Shown: piece after piece, positions 54,278-62,203 of the stretch | Layout: each line of letters opens with the position of its first letter | Numbering within the stretch: the first letter of the stretch is position 1 | Assembly (NCBI GenBank): GCA_938020565.1 | Contig: CALIHP010000043.1 | Location: 7,948 to 71,947, forward strand | Direction: 5' to 3' | DNA length: 64,000 bases | DNA from: an uncultured Anaerolineaceae bacterium | Lineage (GTDB): Bacteria; Chloroflexota; Anaerolineae; Anaerolineales; Anaerolineaceae | Notes under the pieces: generated by a model | Told to the model about the DNA's origin: nothing | The model's input: the letters and a program-made list of their open reading frames with translations, nothing else | Database searches by the model: none | Made by a program: the position numbers and the translations under genes

Positions 54278-57200
54278 TTACAGGACGGTCAGCGGCGCTT
54301 TCCCGAGGTTCAACCGGATCGCCCGCCGGTCCATCGCCAAAAGCGCTTCGAAATCGCCGAGCGCCTGGGCCCGTTCGAACGTCGCGAACGACATTCCTTC
54401 GCCGGGGATTTCGGCGTCGCGCGGCGCGTCGGCGACGAGCTGGAGGAAGACGCCGTTATTCGCGCCGCCTTTATGGAGCTGGCCGGTTGAATGCTGGAAG
54501 CGGGGGCCGAAGCCGAGCGTCGTCGCGCAGTTCGTCGTTTTCAGGATTTTCTCCCGGAAGGCCTGAAGCTGGGCGAGCGTTTCGTCGCTGCGCGGGATAT
54601 AGGCGTTAATCGCGACGTAATCTTCGCCGGCTTTCGCGAGCTTCAGCGCCGCGGCGATGAACTCACGGACCGTTTTTGCGGCCTGCATCTCCGGATCCTT
54701 GAAATTGAAATAAGCTTCGACGCCTTCCCCGCGCCAGACGGCGCTGAGCTCGTCTAATTTCCCGTTCTTCTTGAAATCGTTGACCTTCGCGACCGTTCGC
54801 GTTTTGGAGTCCTGAACGTTCGGCTGGTCGAACGCGTTAACGCCGAGCATCGCGCAGGCAACGGACACGGCTAATTCCCAACGGTAGAATTCGCGGAAGA
54901 TATCATATGAATCGTTCAGCCGGATCGTCAGGACCGGCTGGCCCGCCGCGATCAGCGCGTCGACGAAGCGGGTCTTTTCTCCGGCGAAATCGACGTAGAC
55001 GAAAGCGCGGTCTTTTCCGTACTTTTCCGCGGGGAGCTCGGGTTCGATATCGATCGGGACGATCCCGCGCCCGTTTTTCCCGGAGGATTCGGCGATCAGC
55101 TGCTCAAGCCAGGAGCCGAACGAGGCGAACGCACGGTCGGTCAGAATCGTAATTTTATCGCGGCCGGACTGCGCCGCGGTTCCGAGAAAGACGCCGAGCG
55201 CGGCGCTCTCGTTCGCGCCGAGCGGCGCGGAGGGGGCGCTGATTTTTGCGATCTCGCTGACCTTTCGTTCGATTCTGGCGGGGTCCAGCCCGATCAGCAC
55301 GGCAGGAAGGATCCCAAACGGCGAAAGAACTGAGAAGCGTCCTCCGATCGAAGGATCGGAAATGACAATCTTGCGGAACCTGAGCTCGGCCGCAGTGCGT
55401 TCCAGGAGCGTTCCGGGATCGGTGATGGCGATGAAGTGCTTTCCCGCGTCGTCGCCGAGTTCGGCTTTGGCTTTCGCGTAGAAGTAATCCATGAGCGCGC
55501 GGATTTCAGCGGTGCCGCCGGATTTCGACGAAACGATATAGACGGTTTCGGAGAGCGGATGCGCCTGGTCGGCGTCCAGGACCTGGCCCGGGTCGGTCGA
55601 ATCGATGATCGTTAGCTTGAGACCGTCCGCGTTGGCAAAGGTCAGCGCTACAACTTCGGGCGCGAGCGAGGAGCCGCCCATGCCGATCAGGAGCGCTTTC
55701 GTGATCCCGTCTTTCCGAAGACTTTCGAGAATTTCCCTGTATTCCGGAGCGTTTTTTTCGATCGTTTTATGAATGTCGAGCCAACCGAGGCGGTTCCGGA
55801 TTTCAGGGTATGCCTGCGTATCGAAGGTCCAGACGGTCGGATCCTTCGCGAAGATTCGCGTGATGACCGAGTCTTCTTCGATTTTTTTGAAATTCGCTGA
55901 AATCGGTTCAGCAAGAACGCCGAGCGCCTTTTCAACGGCGTCGCCGGCTTTTTGAATGTCGTTTTGCATGGCCAAATATGCTTGAATCATGTCATTTCCT
56001 TTCGTTTCTTTTAATTTTCGGCTGATTGCCGCAATCAGGCTGGCTTCTTCCTCCAGCGATTTTCCCGGGAAGATTTTCGCGTCTGCGTCCGGAGTCAGCG
56101 TATTGAATCGTCCGTTTTCCCGATACGCGGCGATCTGGGCGCTCGTCATGGCGGCGACGCTGTTTTTTACGACGAGCGAATTCTGGTAGCGGATCCCGGT
56201 CGACGTGCCCGCGGTCCAAACAATCCGGAACGGCTTTGCGCCATGATCGCGAAGGTTTGCCCAGCGTTCGGACCGCGCGGATTTTTCCGCCGCGGCGGCG
56301 AGCCGGCGCGCGAGCGGGAGCGCTGCGTCAGCCGCCGATCCATTCGAAATTTCTCCGTCGATCCGGTCCGCTTCGAAGATGACGCCGCTGATCAGCGTGT
56401 CGATCGCTTTCCCTCCGGCGAAGCGGTCTTCGAGCGCATCAAGGACGGTTTGCGCGGCGCTGATGAAGCCGGGTTCGGCGGCGACGGCGGTGAAAGCGAC
56501 GTTGATCCCTTCTCGGAGAAGTTCTCCGGCGATCTTCAGTCCCTCGCCGGAAGACGGGATCGCGATGACCAGGTTTGGACGGTTGACCGCTTTCCAGAAC
56601 TGGCGAATGCCGTCGGCGGCCTGATCGGGCTGATCGAAGCTTTCGACCGCGTATTCAACGAGAACGAGACCGTCCCGCCCGCCGCTTTCGTTGAAGATCG
56701 GTTGGAGGAGCGCGGCGGCTTTCCGGACGGCCGCGGCGGCGGTTTCGGCGAAAAGCTGCGCGGGGGGGCGTCCGTGCAGCCTCATGGGAACCGCCCGGTT
56801 CATCAGCGCTGTCCGGGCGCAGGCGCAGCCGCATACGGCGGAAAGGGTCATGAGGACGCCGCGGACGCGGTTGTCCGCGATCTGATCGCTGAGCGCGGCG
56901 ATATCGTCCCGCCTGTCGCAGCGCAGGTAAAGCGATTGCCCCGCGGATTCGAGATTTATCAGGCGGTCGGCGAGGTACATGTCGCCGGCTTCAATGCGCT
57001 TGATTTTATTTAAGCGGCGGATCTGGTTGGGCTGGTTATTAAACTCCGCGCCAAGGAAGGCTTTGACGAGTTCCTTGCAGAGTTCGCTTCCGATGATCCG
57101 CGCGCCCAGGCAAAGGACGTTCATCCCGTCATGTTCTACGCCCTGATGCGCCGAGTAGGTGTCATGGCAGACGCAGGCGTAAATTCCGGGAATTTTCGAG

Positions 57201-57430
57201 GCGGCGAGCGAAACCCCGACGCCCGATCCGCACATGAAAATTCCCACGTCGGCGTCTCCCCGCAGGATCGTTTCCGCGCCCAGCTGGGCGAAGTCAGGAA
57301 AATCGACGCTGGCGGCCGAGCAGGTCCCTGCGTCGACGACGTTCCATCCGAGGCTCTCCGCGGTCGTTCTGACCGTGTCTTTCAATTCGAATCCGGCATG
57401 ATCGCAGGCGATGACGACAGTTTTCTTCAT
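54278..57430 (-). CDS. RpiB - degenerate transaldolase - glucose-6-phosphate isomerase fusion
   Basis: 1050 residues in one frame. Residues about 1-145 are ribose-5-phosphate isomerase B, with DHAG, the catalytic Cys in IFMCGSGVG and NVLCLGAR. Residues about 150-475 align to transaldolase but lack its key residues: the Schiff-base Lys of (F/V)IKIPAT is Ala (VIAIPSS, about residue 290), WLDD is YLRC, TTNPSIF is MTLSAV and the Asn and Arg later are lost. Residues about 480-1050 are phosphoglucose isomerase, complete: GMGGSSLAPE, SKSGGTAE, GGRFSVLSPFG, AESSGKNG and HSTGQLHKGG. Start is ATG 57430 with GGAG upstream. ATG 55990 within the gene has its own AAAGGA and could give free Pgi. Tal-Pgi fusions are known; adding RpiB and a dead Tal is unusual. 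Confidence 0.92.
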   Translation of the reverse strand: MKKTVVIACDHAGFELKDTVRTTAESLGWNVVDAGTCSAASVDFPDFAQLGAETILRGDADVGIFMCGSGVGVSLAASKIPGIYACVCHDTYSAHQGVEHDGMNVLCLGARIIGSELCKELVKAFLGAEFNNQPNQIRRLNKIKRIEAGDMYLADRLINLESAGQSLYLRCDRRDDIAALSDQIADNRVRGVLMTLSAVCGCACARTALMNRAVPMRLHGRPPAQLFAETAAAAVRKAAALLQPIFNESGGRDGLVLVEYAVESFDQPDQAADGIRQFWKAVNRPNLVIAIPSSGEGLKIAGELLREGINVAFTAVAAEPGFISAAQTVLDALEDRFAGGKAIDTLISGVIFEADRIDGEISNGSAADAALPLARRLAAAAEKSARSERWANLRDHGAKPFRIVWTAGTSTGIRYQNSLVVKNSVAAMTSAQIAAYRENGRFNTLTPDADAKIFPGKSLEEEASLIAAISRKLKETKGNDMIQAYLAMQNDIQKAGDAVEKALGVLAEPISANFKKIEEDSVITRIFAKDPTVWTFDTQAYPEIRNRLGWLDIHKTIEKNAPEYREILESLRKDGITKALLIGMGGSSLAPEVVALTFANADGLKLTIIDSTDPGQVLDADQAHPLSETVYIVSSKSGGTAEIRALMDYFYAKAKAELGDDAGKHFIAITDPGTLLERTAAELRFRKIVISDPSIGGRFSVLSPFGILPAVLIGLDPARIERKVSEIAKISAPSAPLGANESAALGVFLGTAAQSGRDKITILTDRAFASFGSWLEQLIAESSGKNGRGIVPIDIEPELPAEKYGKDRAFVYVDFAGEKTRFVDALIAAGQPVLTIRLNDSYDIFREFYRWELAVSVACAMLGVNAFDQPNVQDSKTRTVAKVNDFKKNGKLDELSAVWRGEGVEAYFNFKDPEMQAAKTVREFIAAALKLAKAGEDYVAINAYIPRSDETLAQLQAFREKILKTTNCATTLGFGPRFQHSTGQLHKGGANNGVFLQLVADAPRDAEIPGEGMSFATFERAQALGDFEALLAMDRRAIRLNLGKAPLTVL

Positions 57431-57572
57431 GCAATTCTCCGTTTCAGTCGGGGGGGTGATCCGACGGACGATCTTTTCTGCTGTTGGATTCATTATACCG
57501 GAAGCGGCCGCGTTTGGCGCGAAGGCGCGCCGTGCGTTTGGGCTATAATCTGAAAGCGGGAAAGGAGTGATC

Positions 57573-57989
57573 ATGAAAAGTTATCGAAAGGTATTAAAGT
57601 TCTTTTTTCCGACGCGCCGCGGATTAGAAAATATTACCGGGAAGGTTCAGCAGGCGATCGATGAAAGCGGCGTTCGCGAAGGACTGGTCCTGGTTAACGC
57701 GATGAATATTACCGCGTCGGTTTTTATCAACGACGATGAATCCGGACTGCATCATGATTATGAGACGTGGCTGGAGCGGCTGGCGCCGGAGAAGCCGTAT
57801 GATCAGTATCGCCATAACGGGTATGAGGATAACGCAGACGCGCATCTGAAACGGACGGTTATGGGACGCGAGGTTGTTTGCGCGATTACGGACGGGAAGC
57901 TGGATTTCGGGACCTGGGAACAGATTTTTTATTTCGAGTTTGACGGGAAACGGGAAAAACGCGTGCTGATTAAGATTATCGGCGCGTAG
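57573..57989 (+). CDS. YjbQ/UPF0047 family protein
   Basis: 138 residues. NITGKVQQAIDESGVREGLVLVNAMNITASVFINDDESGLHHDYETWL holds the conserved block, with AHLKRTVMGREVVCAITDGKLDFGTWEQIFYFEFDG at the end; the His and Asp/Glu cluster is typical of this small thiamin-phosphate-synthase-related family. Function is not fully settled. ATG 57573 follows AAAGGAG by six bases. It converges on the receptor kinase gene with a 17-bp hairpin between. Confidence 0.92.
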   Translation: MKSYRKVLKFFFPTRRGLENITGKVQQAIDESGVREGLVLVNAMNITASVFINDDESGLHHDYETWLERLAPEKPYDQYRHNGYEDNADAHLKRTVMGREVVCAITDGKLDFGTWEQIFYFEFDGKREKRVLIKIIGA

Positions 57990-58018
57990 TCAAGTGCGCA
58001 GGGGTGCGGGGGATGACC

Positions 58019-58061
58019 GAATCATGAGTGAGGTCTCTTTTTCGGATCTCACTCATGATTC
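58019..58061. repeat. 17-bp inverted repeat between convergent genes
   Basis: GAATCATGAGTGAGGTC (58019-58035) and GATCTCACTCATGATTC (58045-58061) pair fully with one G-U; the loop has TTTTT. No outer T run follows, so it is a hairpin that may block both transcripts or mark RNA ends. Confidence 0.65.
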
Positions 58062-58095
58062 AGGCGGTGAGAGGATGTCTATGGATAAGGTATTC

Positions 58096-61000
58096 TTATT
58101 CCTGAGGAATCCTGACCCAAAGCGCCGGACGTACGGCCTCGCCGGCCGTGTCGACAGCGGAACCGAAGGTTTTGGCGGTTCCCACGTGCATGATCGTCAT
58201 TGCCAGATTGTTCTGGCTGCCGGGCGTTCGGAGCCACCAGGATACGTTGCCGACGTAATATTTTTCCTCCGATATCCAGACGCCGCGGGCTTTCGCGTAG
58301 GATGTCGGCTTCAGCTGCTGCAGGTTCAGGTTCGCTAAATACTCCTGCGTTTCGGAGAAGCTGAGGAGGAAGACGCGATCGACCGTTTCTTTTCCGCCGT
58401 TGGTTTTCCAATCCGGATTGCTGTCGTTGACGGATGTCGTTTCTTCGATCATGTCTTTTCCTTCGTCTGTAAACGAATTTTCAAAGAAATCTTTGTTCAG
58501 CCAGTCCCGGATCCCGCTGTTTTCCCAGACGGTTTCCGTATTTCTTTCGTTATATGGCCGCGAATCGATCCCATATCGCGTCAGGAGCAGCGCTCGATCG
58601 CCCTCAACGGCGATCACGATCCAGTCGATCGGTTCCGGGCCGTTTGCCGGTTCGTTATCCTGTTCGAAGGTCCCGAATTTTACCGCGGCGCCAATCCGCG
58701 CGTTCCGGAGATTGAGCGTTCCCGCGGCTTCGCGGTACGCTTCCCGATGGATCCAGCCTTTTTCGGCGCCGTTGAACTGAATCGGGAGCCATTCCTGATT
58801 GTCGGCGATAACCGTGTCGCCGATCGGTTCAATCGGGAACTCATTTCTGACCGAACGGATAATTCCGCCGTTGACGCTGGCTTCCTTATAGATCAGGATC
58901 CCGGGGTCCCCTTCCGCGTAAATTTCTCCGGAGGCCATGACGGGAACGCTGACGGCCTGTTTCTTCTGCTCGATGTCCGCTTCCGAACTTCCGGCCGCGG
59001 ACGTTTCTTCGGCCGGATCTTTCAGGCTCATCCAGAAAGCGGGCCGAACCGCAACCGCGCGGGTGGTAACGCGATTCCCGACGAAACTGAAAGCGCCGTT
59101 GGTGCTGACGGACGAGGCGTCGGTTCCGTAATATCCGGGCGTCCGGATCCACCAGCTGCAATTATTATTTTGAAAATGGCTCCAGACGCCGCGCGCTGTC
59201 CCGTATTTGGTCGCTTTGGCTTGCCTGGCGGCTTCGGAAGGAAAGTAGCGTTCGATTTCTTCATGATTCAGGATGAAAATCCGATCTTCCGTCCCGTTTC
59301 CGCCCTGCGTTCTGGACGATGGGTTGTCGAGATTGGTCAGCTTTGTCGCGAGGATCAAAGCTCTTTCTTCCGATGAGAAAGCGTTCGTAAGAAAATCATC
59401 ATTCAACCATTCGCGGATCGTGCTTTTTTCCCAGGTAACCGGTTCATATTGATTATGATACGGTTTGCCGTCTAATCCGTATACGCTGACCAGCAGCATC
59501 TTATCCTCTTCGATCGCCAGAACGCGCCATTCGATCGGTTCCGGACCGTCTTCTGAACTGTTATCCTGCTCAAAGACGCCCATTGTAATCGTGTCGCCGA
59601 CTTCAACCGGGCTGTTCCCCGATCCCGTTTCTTCGGAAAGCGTGTTTTCAAGATTGATCCAAAGCGCGGGGCGGACGCCGCCTGAGCCGTTCGAAACGCC
59701 GAATCCATCGTAAGAAAACGTTCCGTCGCTGTTGATCCCGGCGGCGGTCGGCTGATTTGCGCCCGGCGTTCGGAGCCACCACCATGCGCAGCCATTGCTC
59801 GGATTCGGATAGGATCCTTTCTTCTCCGCCCAGGTCGTCGGCCTGGCCAGGCGGGTCTCTTCGGAAAAGAAGAAATCTTCGACTTCGTCCATGCTGAGAA
59901 AGAAGACTTTATCGGTCGTCGGATTTCCGCCGTCGACTTTCCCGTATTTCGGGTTGCCGGGATTGTTGTTGCTGACCTCGCGGATCCAGCTCGCTTCTTC
60001 GTCCGTAAACGAGAGCCTGAGGAAATCGTCGCCCAGCCATTCCCGGATCGAGCTTTTTTCCCAGGTTGTCGGCGCGGCCTGATGATTGTAGCGTTTTGAA
60101 TCCAGGATTTCCTGACTGATCAGGAGCGCCCGGTTGCTTTTTACCGTGAGGACGATCCAGCGGATCGGTTCTTTCCCGTTCGTGGCGTCGTTATCCTGTT
60201 CATACTTTCCGAATTGAACGACATTTCCCTCTTCGATTTCCCCGATCACGGGCGGCCTTTCGGGCGTCGGAGACGGTAACGGCGTTTCCGTCGGGGCTTC
60301 GGTCGCGGTTTCCGTCGGGGTTACCGTTGGGGTTCCTGTTGGGGTTTCCGTGGGGAAGGGAGTTGCGGTTGGTTCCGGCGCGGCGGCTGGCAGCTCCGTT
60401 GATTTATCCGCGGCTGCCGGCGGCGCGTTCTGCGTTGATTGCGCTTCGGCCGTTTTCAACGCGGACAGCGTCAGGGCGGCGTCAGCGGCTTCGGTCAGGA
60501 TCGATATGACGGCGGCGTCGGGCGGAACGGCGTCCCGTTCCTGGCGGTCCCGGATCCCATCCGAAACGGGCGCTCCCGCTGTCTCCGGCGGCTCGCCGGC
60601 CTGAGACGGGACGCTTTCCGCTGTCCGCGGGACGGTTGGTTCGGGGTTGGCTGCGCTGGCCGTGATCATGGCCGGATCCCCGGCCTGAGCCGGAAGGTCC
60701 GGCGCCGCCGGGCGATCGGTCGGCGTATGGACCGGCGCGCTGGCGGCGGCCATGGACGTCGTTCCGGGCGTGGACGTCGGATGAGGATGACGCATGAATG
60801 GAAACGAGTCCCTGAAAATCAGGGCCAGAAGCACGAACGCGGCGATCAGGACCGGGACCAGAACGTTCGTTATTTTTTTCCGCGGTTTTTCCGCCGGGAT
60901 TTCTTTGATCTCGGTTTTTTCGGTTTCTTCCGGCTGGAGCTTCGTGATTGTCTGATCCGTTTTAGCGGTTTGCGAAACCTGCTGCGTTGCGGTGACCGGC

Positions 61001-61833
61001 GTCGGGTCGATTGCCGAGAGTTTCTTCAGCGCGGCAGCGAATTCTCTCGTCGACGGGAACCGGTCCTCCGGTTCCTTCGCTAACGCCGTATTCAGGAGTG
61101 TATCCGCTTCCAGGGGCAGGGCCGACATGTCCGGGAGCGGAGCGGTCATATGCTTGAAGACGACGGCCATCGGTGTCTCCGCCATAAAGGGTTTGATCCC
61201 CATGACCATTTCATAAAAAATGATGCCCAGCGCGTAATCGTCCGCGCGGCCGTCGATCGGTTTTCCTAACCCTTGTTCGGGGGCCATGTACTCCGGCGTC
61301 CCGATTCCGACGCCCGTTCCCGTTAACGTTTCGTTCCCGATCCCTTCTTCGAGGATCTTAGCGATCCCGAAGTCGGTCAGGACGGGCGTTCCGTCTTTTT
61401 TGAACAGGATATTGGCCGGCTTGACGTCGCGATGAAGGATCCCCTGCTGATGCGCATATGCGAGGCCGTCCGCGATCGGAGCTAAAATCGAGGCGGCTTC
61501 TTCGACCCGGAGCGGTTTCCCGAGCAGGTGTTTTAAAGTTCCGCCGTCCAGAAGCTCCATGACCAGAAATGGGGAGCCTTCGAATTCGCCGTAATCATGG
61601 ACTTTAACGATATTGGGGTGGTCGAGCCTGGCTAACGCTTTCGCTTCGATTTCGAACCGTTTTGAAAGCTGTTCCCAGTCTTTCGGCGGAAACGCTTCTT
61701 TGCGAATGATTTTCAGCGCGACGCTGCGTTCCAGAATGGTATCAAACGCTTTAAAAACGGTGGCCATTCCGCCCCGTCCGGCCTTCTCAAGAATCTGATA
61801 GCGTCCGATATTCTTTCCTATGAATTCGCTCAC
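58096..61833 (-). CDS. Receptor-type Ser/Thr protein kinase with three DUF6273-like repeats
   Basis: 1245 residues. Kinase domain: glycine loop GRGGMATVF, Lys in VALKII, HRDVKPANI, DFGIAK and APEQ. Then a basic linker, one membrane helix (VLVPVLIAAFVLLALIF) near residue 330, a long Thr/Pro/Ala stalk and three repeats of about 180 residues sharing VxFGKYEQDN...NGxEPIxWxVL and W-E-K/N-S-x-I-R-E/D-W-L. Between the second and third is an SH3-like unit (VMASGEIYAEGDPGILIYKE). The repeats match DUF6273 in pattern. The kinase is cytosolic and the repeats external, so it probably senses an outside signal. GTG 61833 with GGAGG upstream starts it. Confidence 0.9.
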   Translation of the reverse strand: MSEFIGKNIGRYQILEKAGRGGMATVFKAFDTILERSVALKIIRKEAFPPKDWEQLSKRFEIEAKALARLDHPNIVKVHDYGEFEGSPFLVMELLDGGTLKHLLGKPLRVEEAASILAPIADGLAYAHQQGILHRDVKPANILFKKDGTPVLTDFGIAKILEEGIGNETLTGTGVGIGTPEYMAPEQGLGKPIDGRADDYALGIIFYEMVMGIKPFMAETPMAVVFKHMTAPLPDMSALPLEADTLLNTALAKEPEDRFPSTREFAAALKKLSAIDPTPVTATQQVSQTAKTDQTITKLQPEETEKTEIKEIPAEKPRKKITNVLVPVLIAAFVLLALIFRDSFPFMRHPHPTSTPGTTSMAAASAPVHTPTDRPAAPDLPAQAGDPAMITASAANPEPTVPRTAESVPSQAGEPPETAGAPVSDGIRDRQERDAVPPDAAVISILTEAADAALTLSALKTAEAQSTQNAPPAAADKSTELPAAAPEPTATPFPTETPTGTPTVTPTETATEAPTETPLPSPTPERPPVIGEIEEGNVVQFGKYEQDNDATNGKEPIRWIVLTVKSNRALLISQEILDSKRYNHQAAPTTWEKSSIREWLGDDFLRLSFTDEEASWIREVSNNNPGNPKYGKVDGGNPTTDKVFFLSMDEVEDFFFSEETRLARPTTWAEKKGSYPNPSNGCAWWWLRTPGANQPTAAGINSDGTFSYDGFGVSNGSGGVRPALWINLENTLSEETGSGNSPVEVGDTITMGVFEQDNSSEDGPEPIEWRVLAIEEDKMLLVSVYGLDGKPYHNQYEPVTWEKSTIREWLNDDFLTNAFSSEERALILATKLTNLDNPSSRTQGGNGTEDRIFILNHEEIERYFPSEAARQAKATKYGTARGVWSHFQNNNCSWWIRTPGYYGTDASSVSTNGAFSFVGNRVTTRAVAVRPAFWMSLKDPAEETSAAGSSEADIEQKKQAVSVPVMASGEIYAEGDPGILIYKEASVNGGIIRSVRNEFPIEPIGDTVIADNQEWLPIQFNGAEKGWIHREAYREAAGTLNLRNARIGAAVKFGTFEQDNEPANGPEPIDWIVIAVEGDRALLLTRYGIDSRPYNERNTETVWENSGIRDWLNKDFFENSFTDEGKDMIEETTSVNDSNPDWKTNGGKETVDRVFLLSFSETQEYLANLNLQQLKPTSYAKARGVWISEEKYYVGNVSWWLRTPGSQNNLAMTIMHVGTAKTFGSAVDTAGEAVRPALWVRIPQE

Positions 61834-61956
61834 GTTTTCCTCCGGAACACGGCGTGCCTTTTTTGCCGGTCTGCCTTTTTTGGATAGAACCTGATAAACT
61901 TTTTTATGTGTAAGTGGTAAGCTCTGTTGATAGCTTTTGCGAAACGGCTTGTCCGT

Positions 61957-61985
61957 ATTTTACACTTGAAATAAGAAAAAAACAA
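61957..61985 (-). promoter_or_regulatory. Possible promoter of the receptor kinase gene
   Basis: Minus strand: TTGTTT (61980-61985), 17-base spacer and TAAAAT (61957-61962), leaving a leader of about 120 bases. The 370-base gap between the divergent kinases shows no other clear signal, and none for the plus-strand gene. Confidence 0.4.
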
Positions 61986-62203
61986 GTTTTCAGCCGCTTT
62001 GGGGCTGCTTTTTAATTTTCCGCGGCAGGGATCAAACGCGGCGGCGCCCGGGATGAGCGGCTGGCGCCGGCGTCTTTTATAAATTCACATTGAATTAACA
62101 GAAAAATCCTGAGAATCTTTGATAAGATTATTCTTGCCGGTCCGAAGGGGCCGGGCGGATTCCATTGTAAAAATACAGCGTGGGCGCGCGAAGGAGCGGA
62201 AAG

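Noticed and set aside
54278..57430. Start at the in-frame codon at 57574
   Set aside because: The first 48 residues have no RpiB homology and no ribosome site, whereas ATG 57430 has GGAG and begins the RpiB fold.
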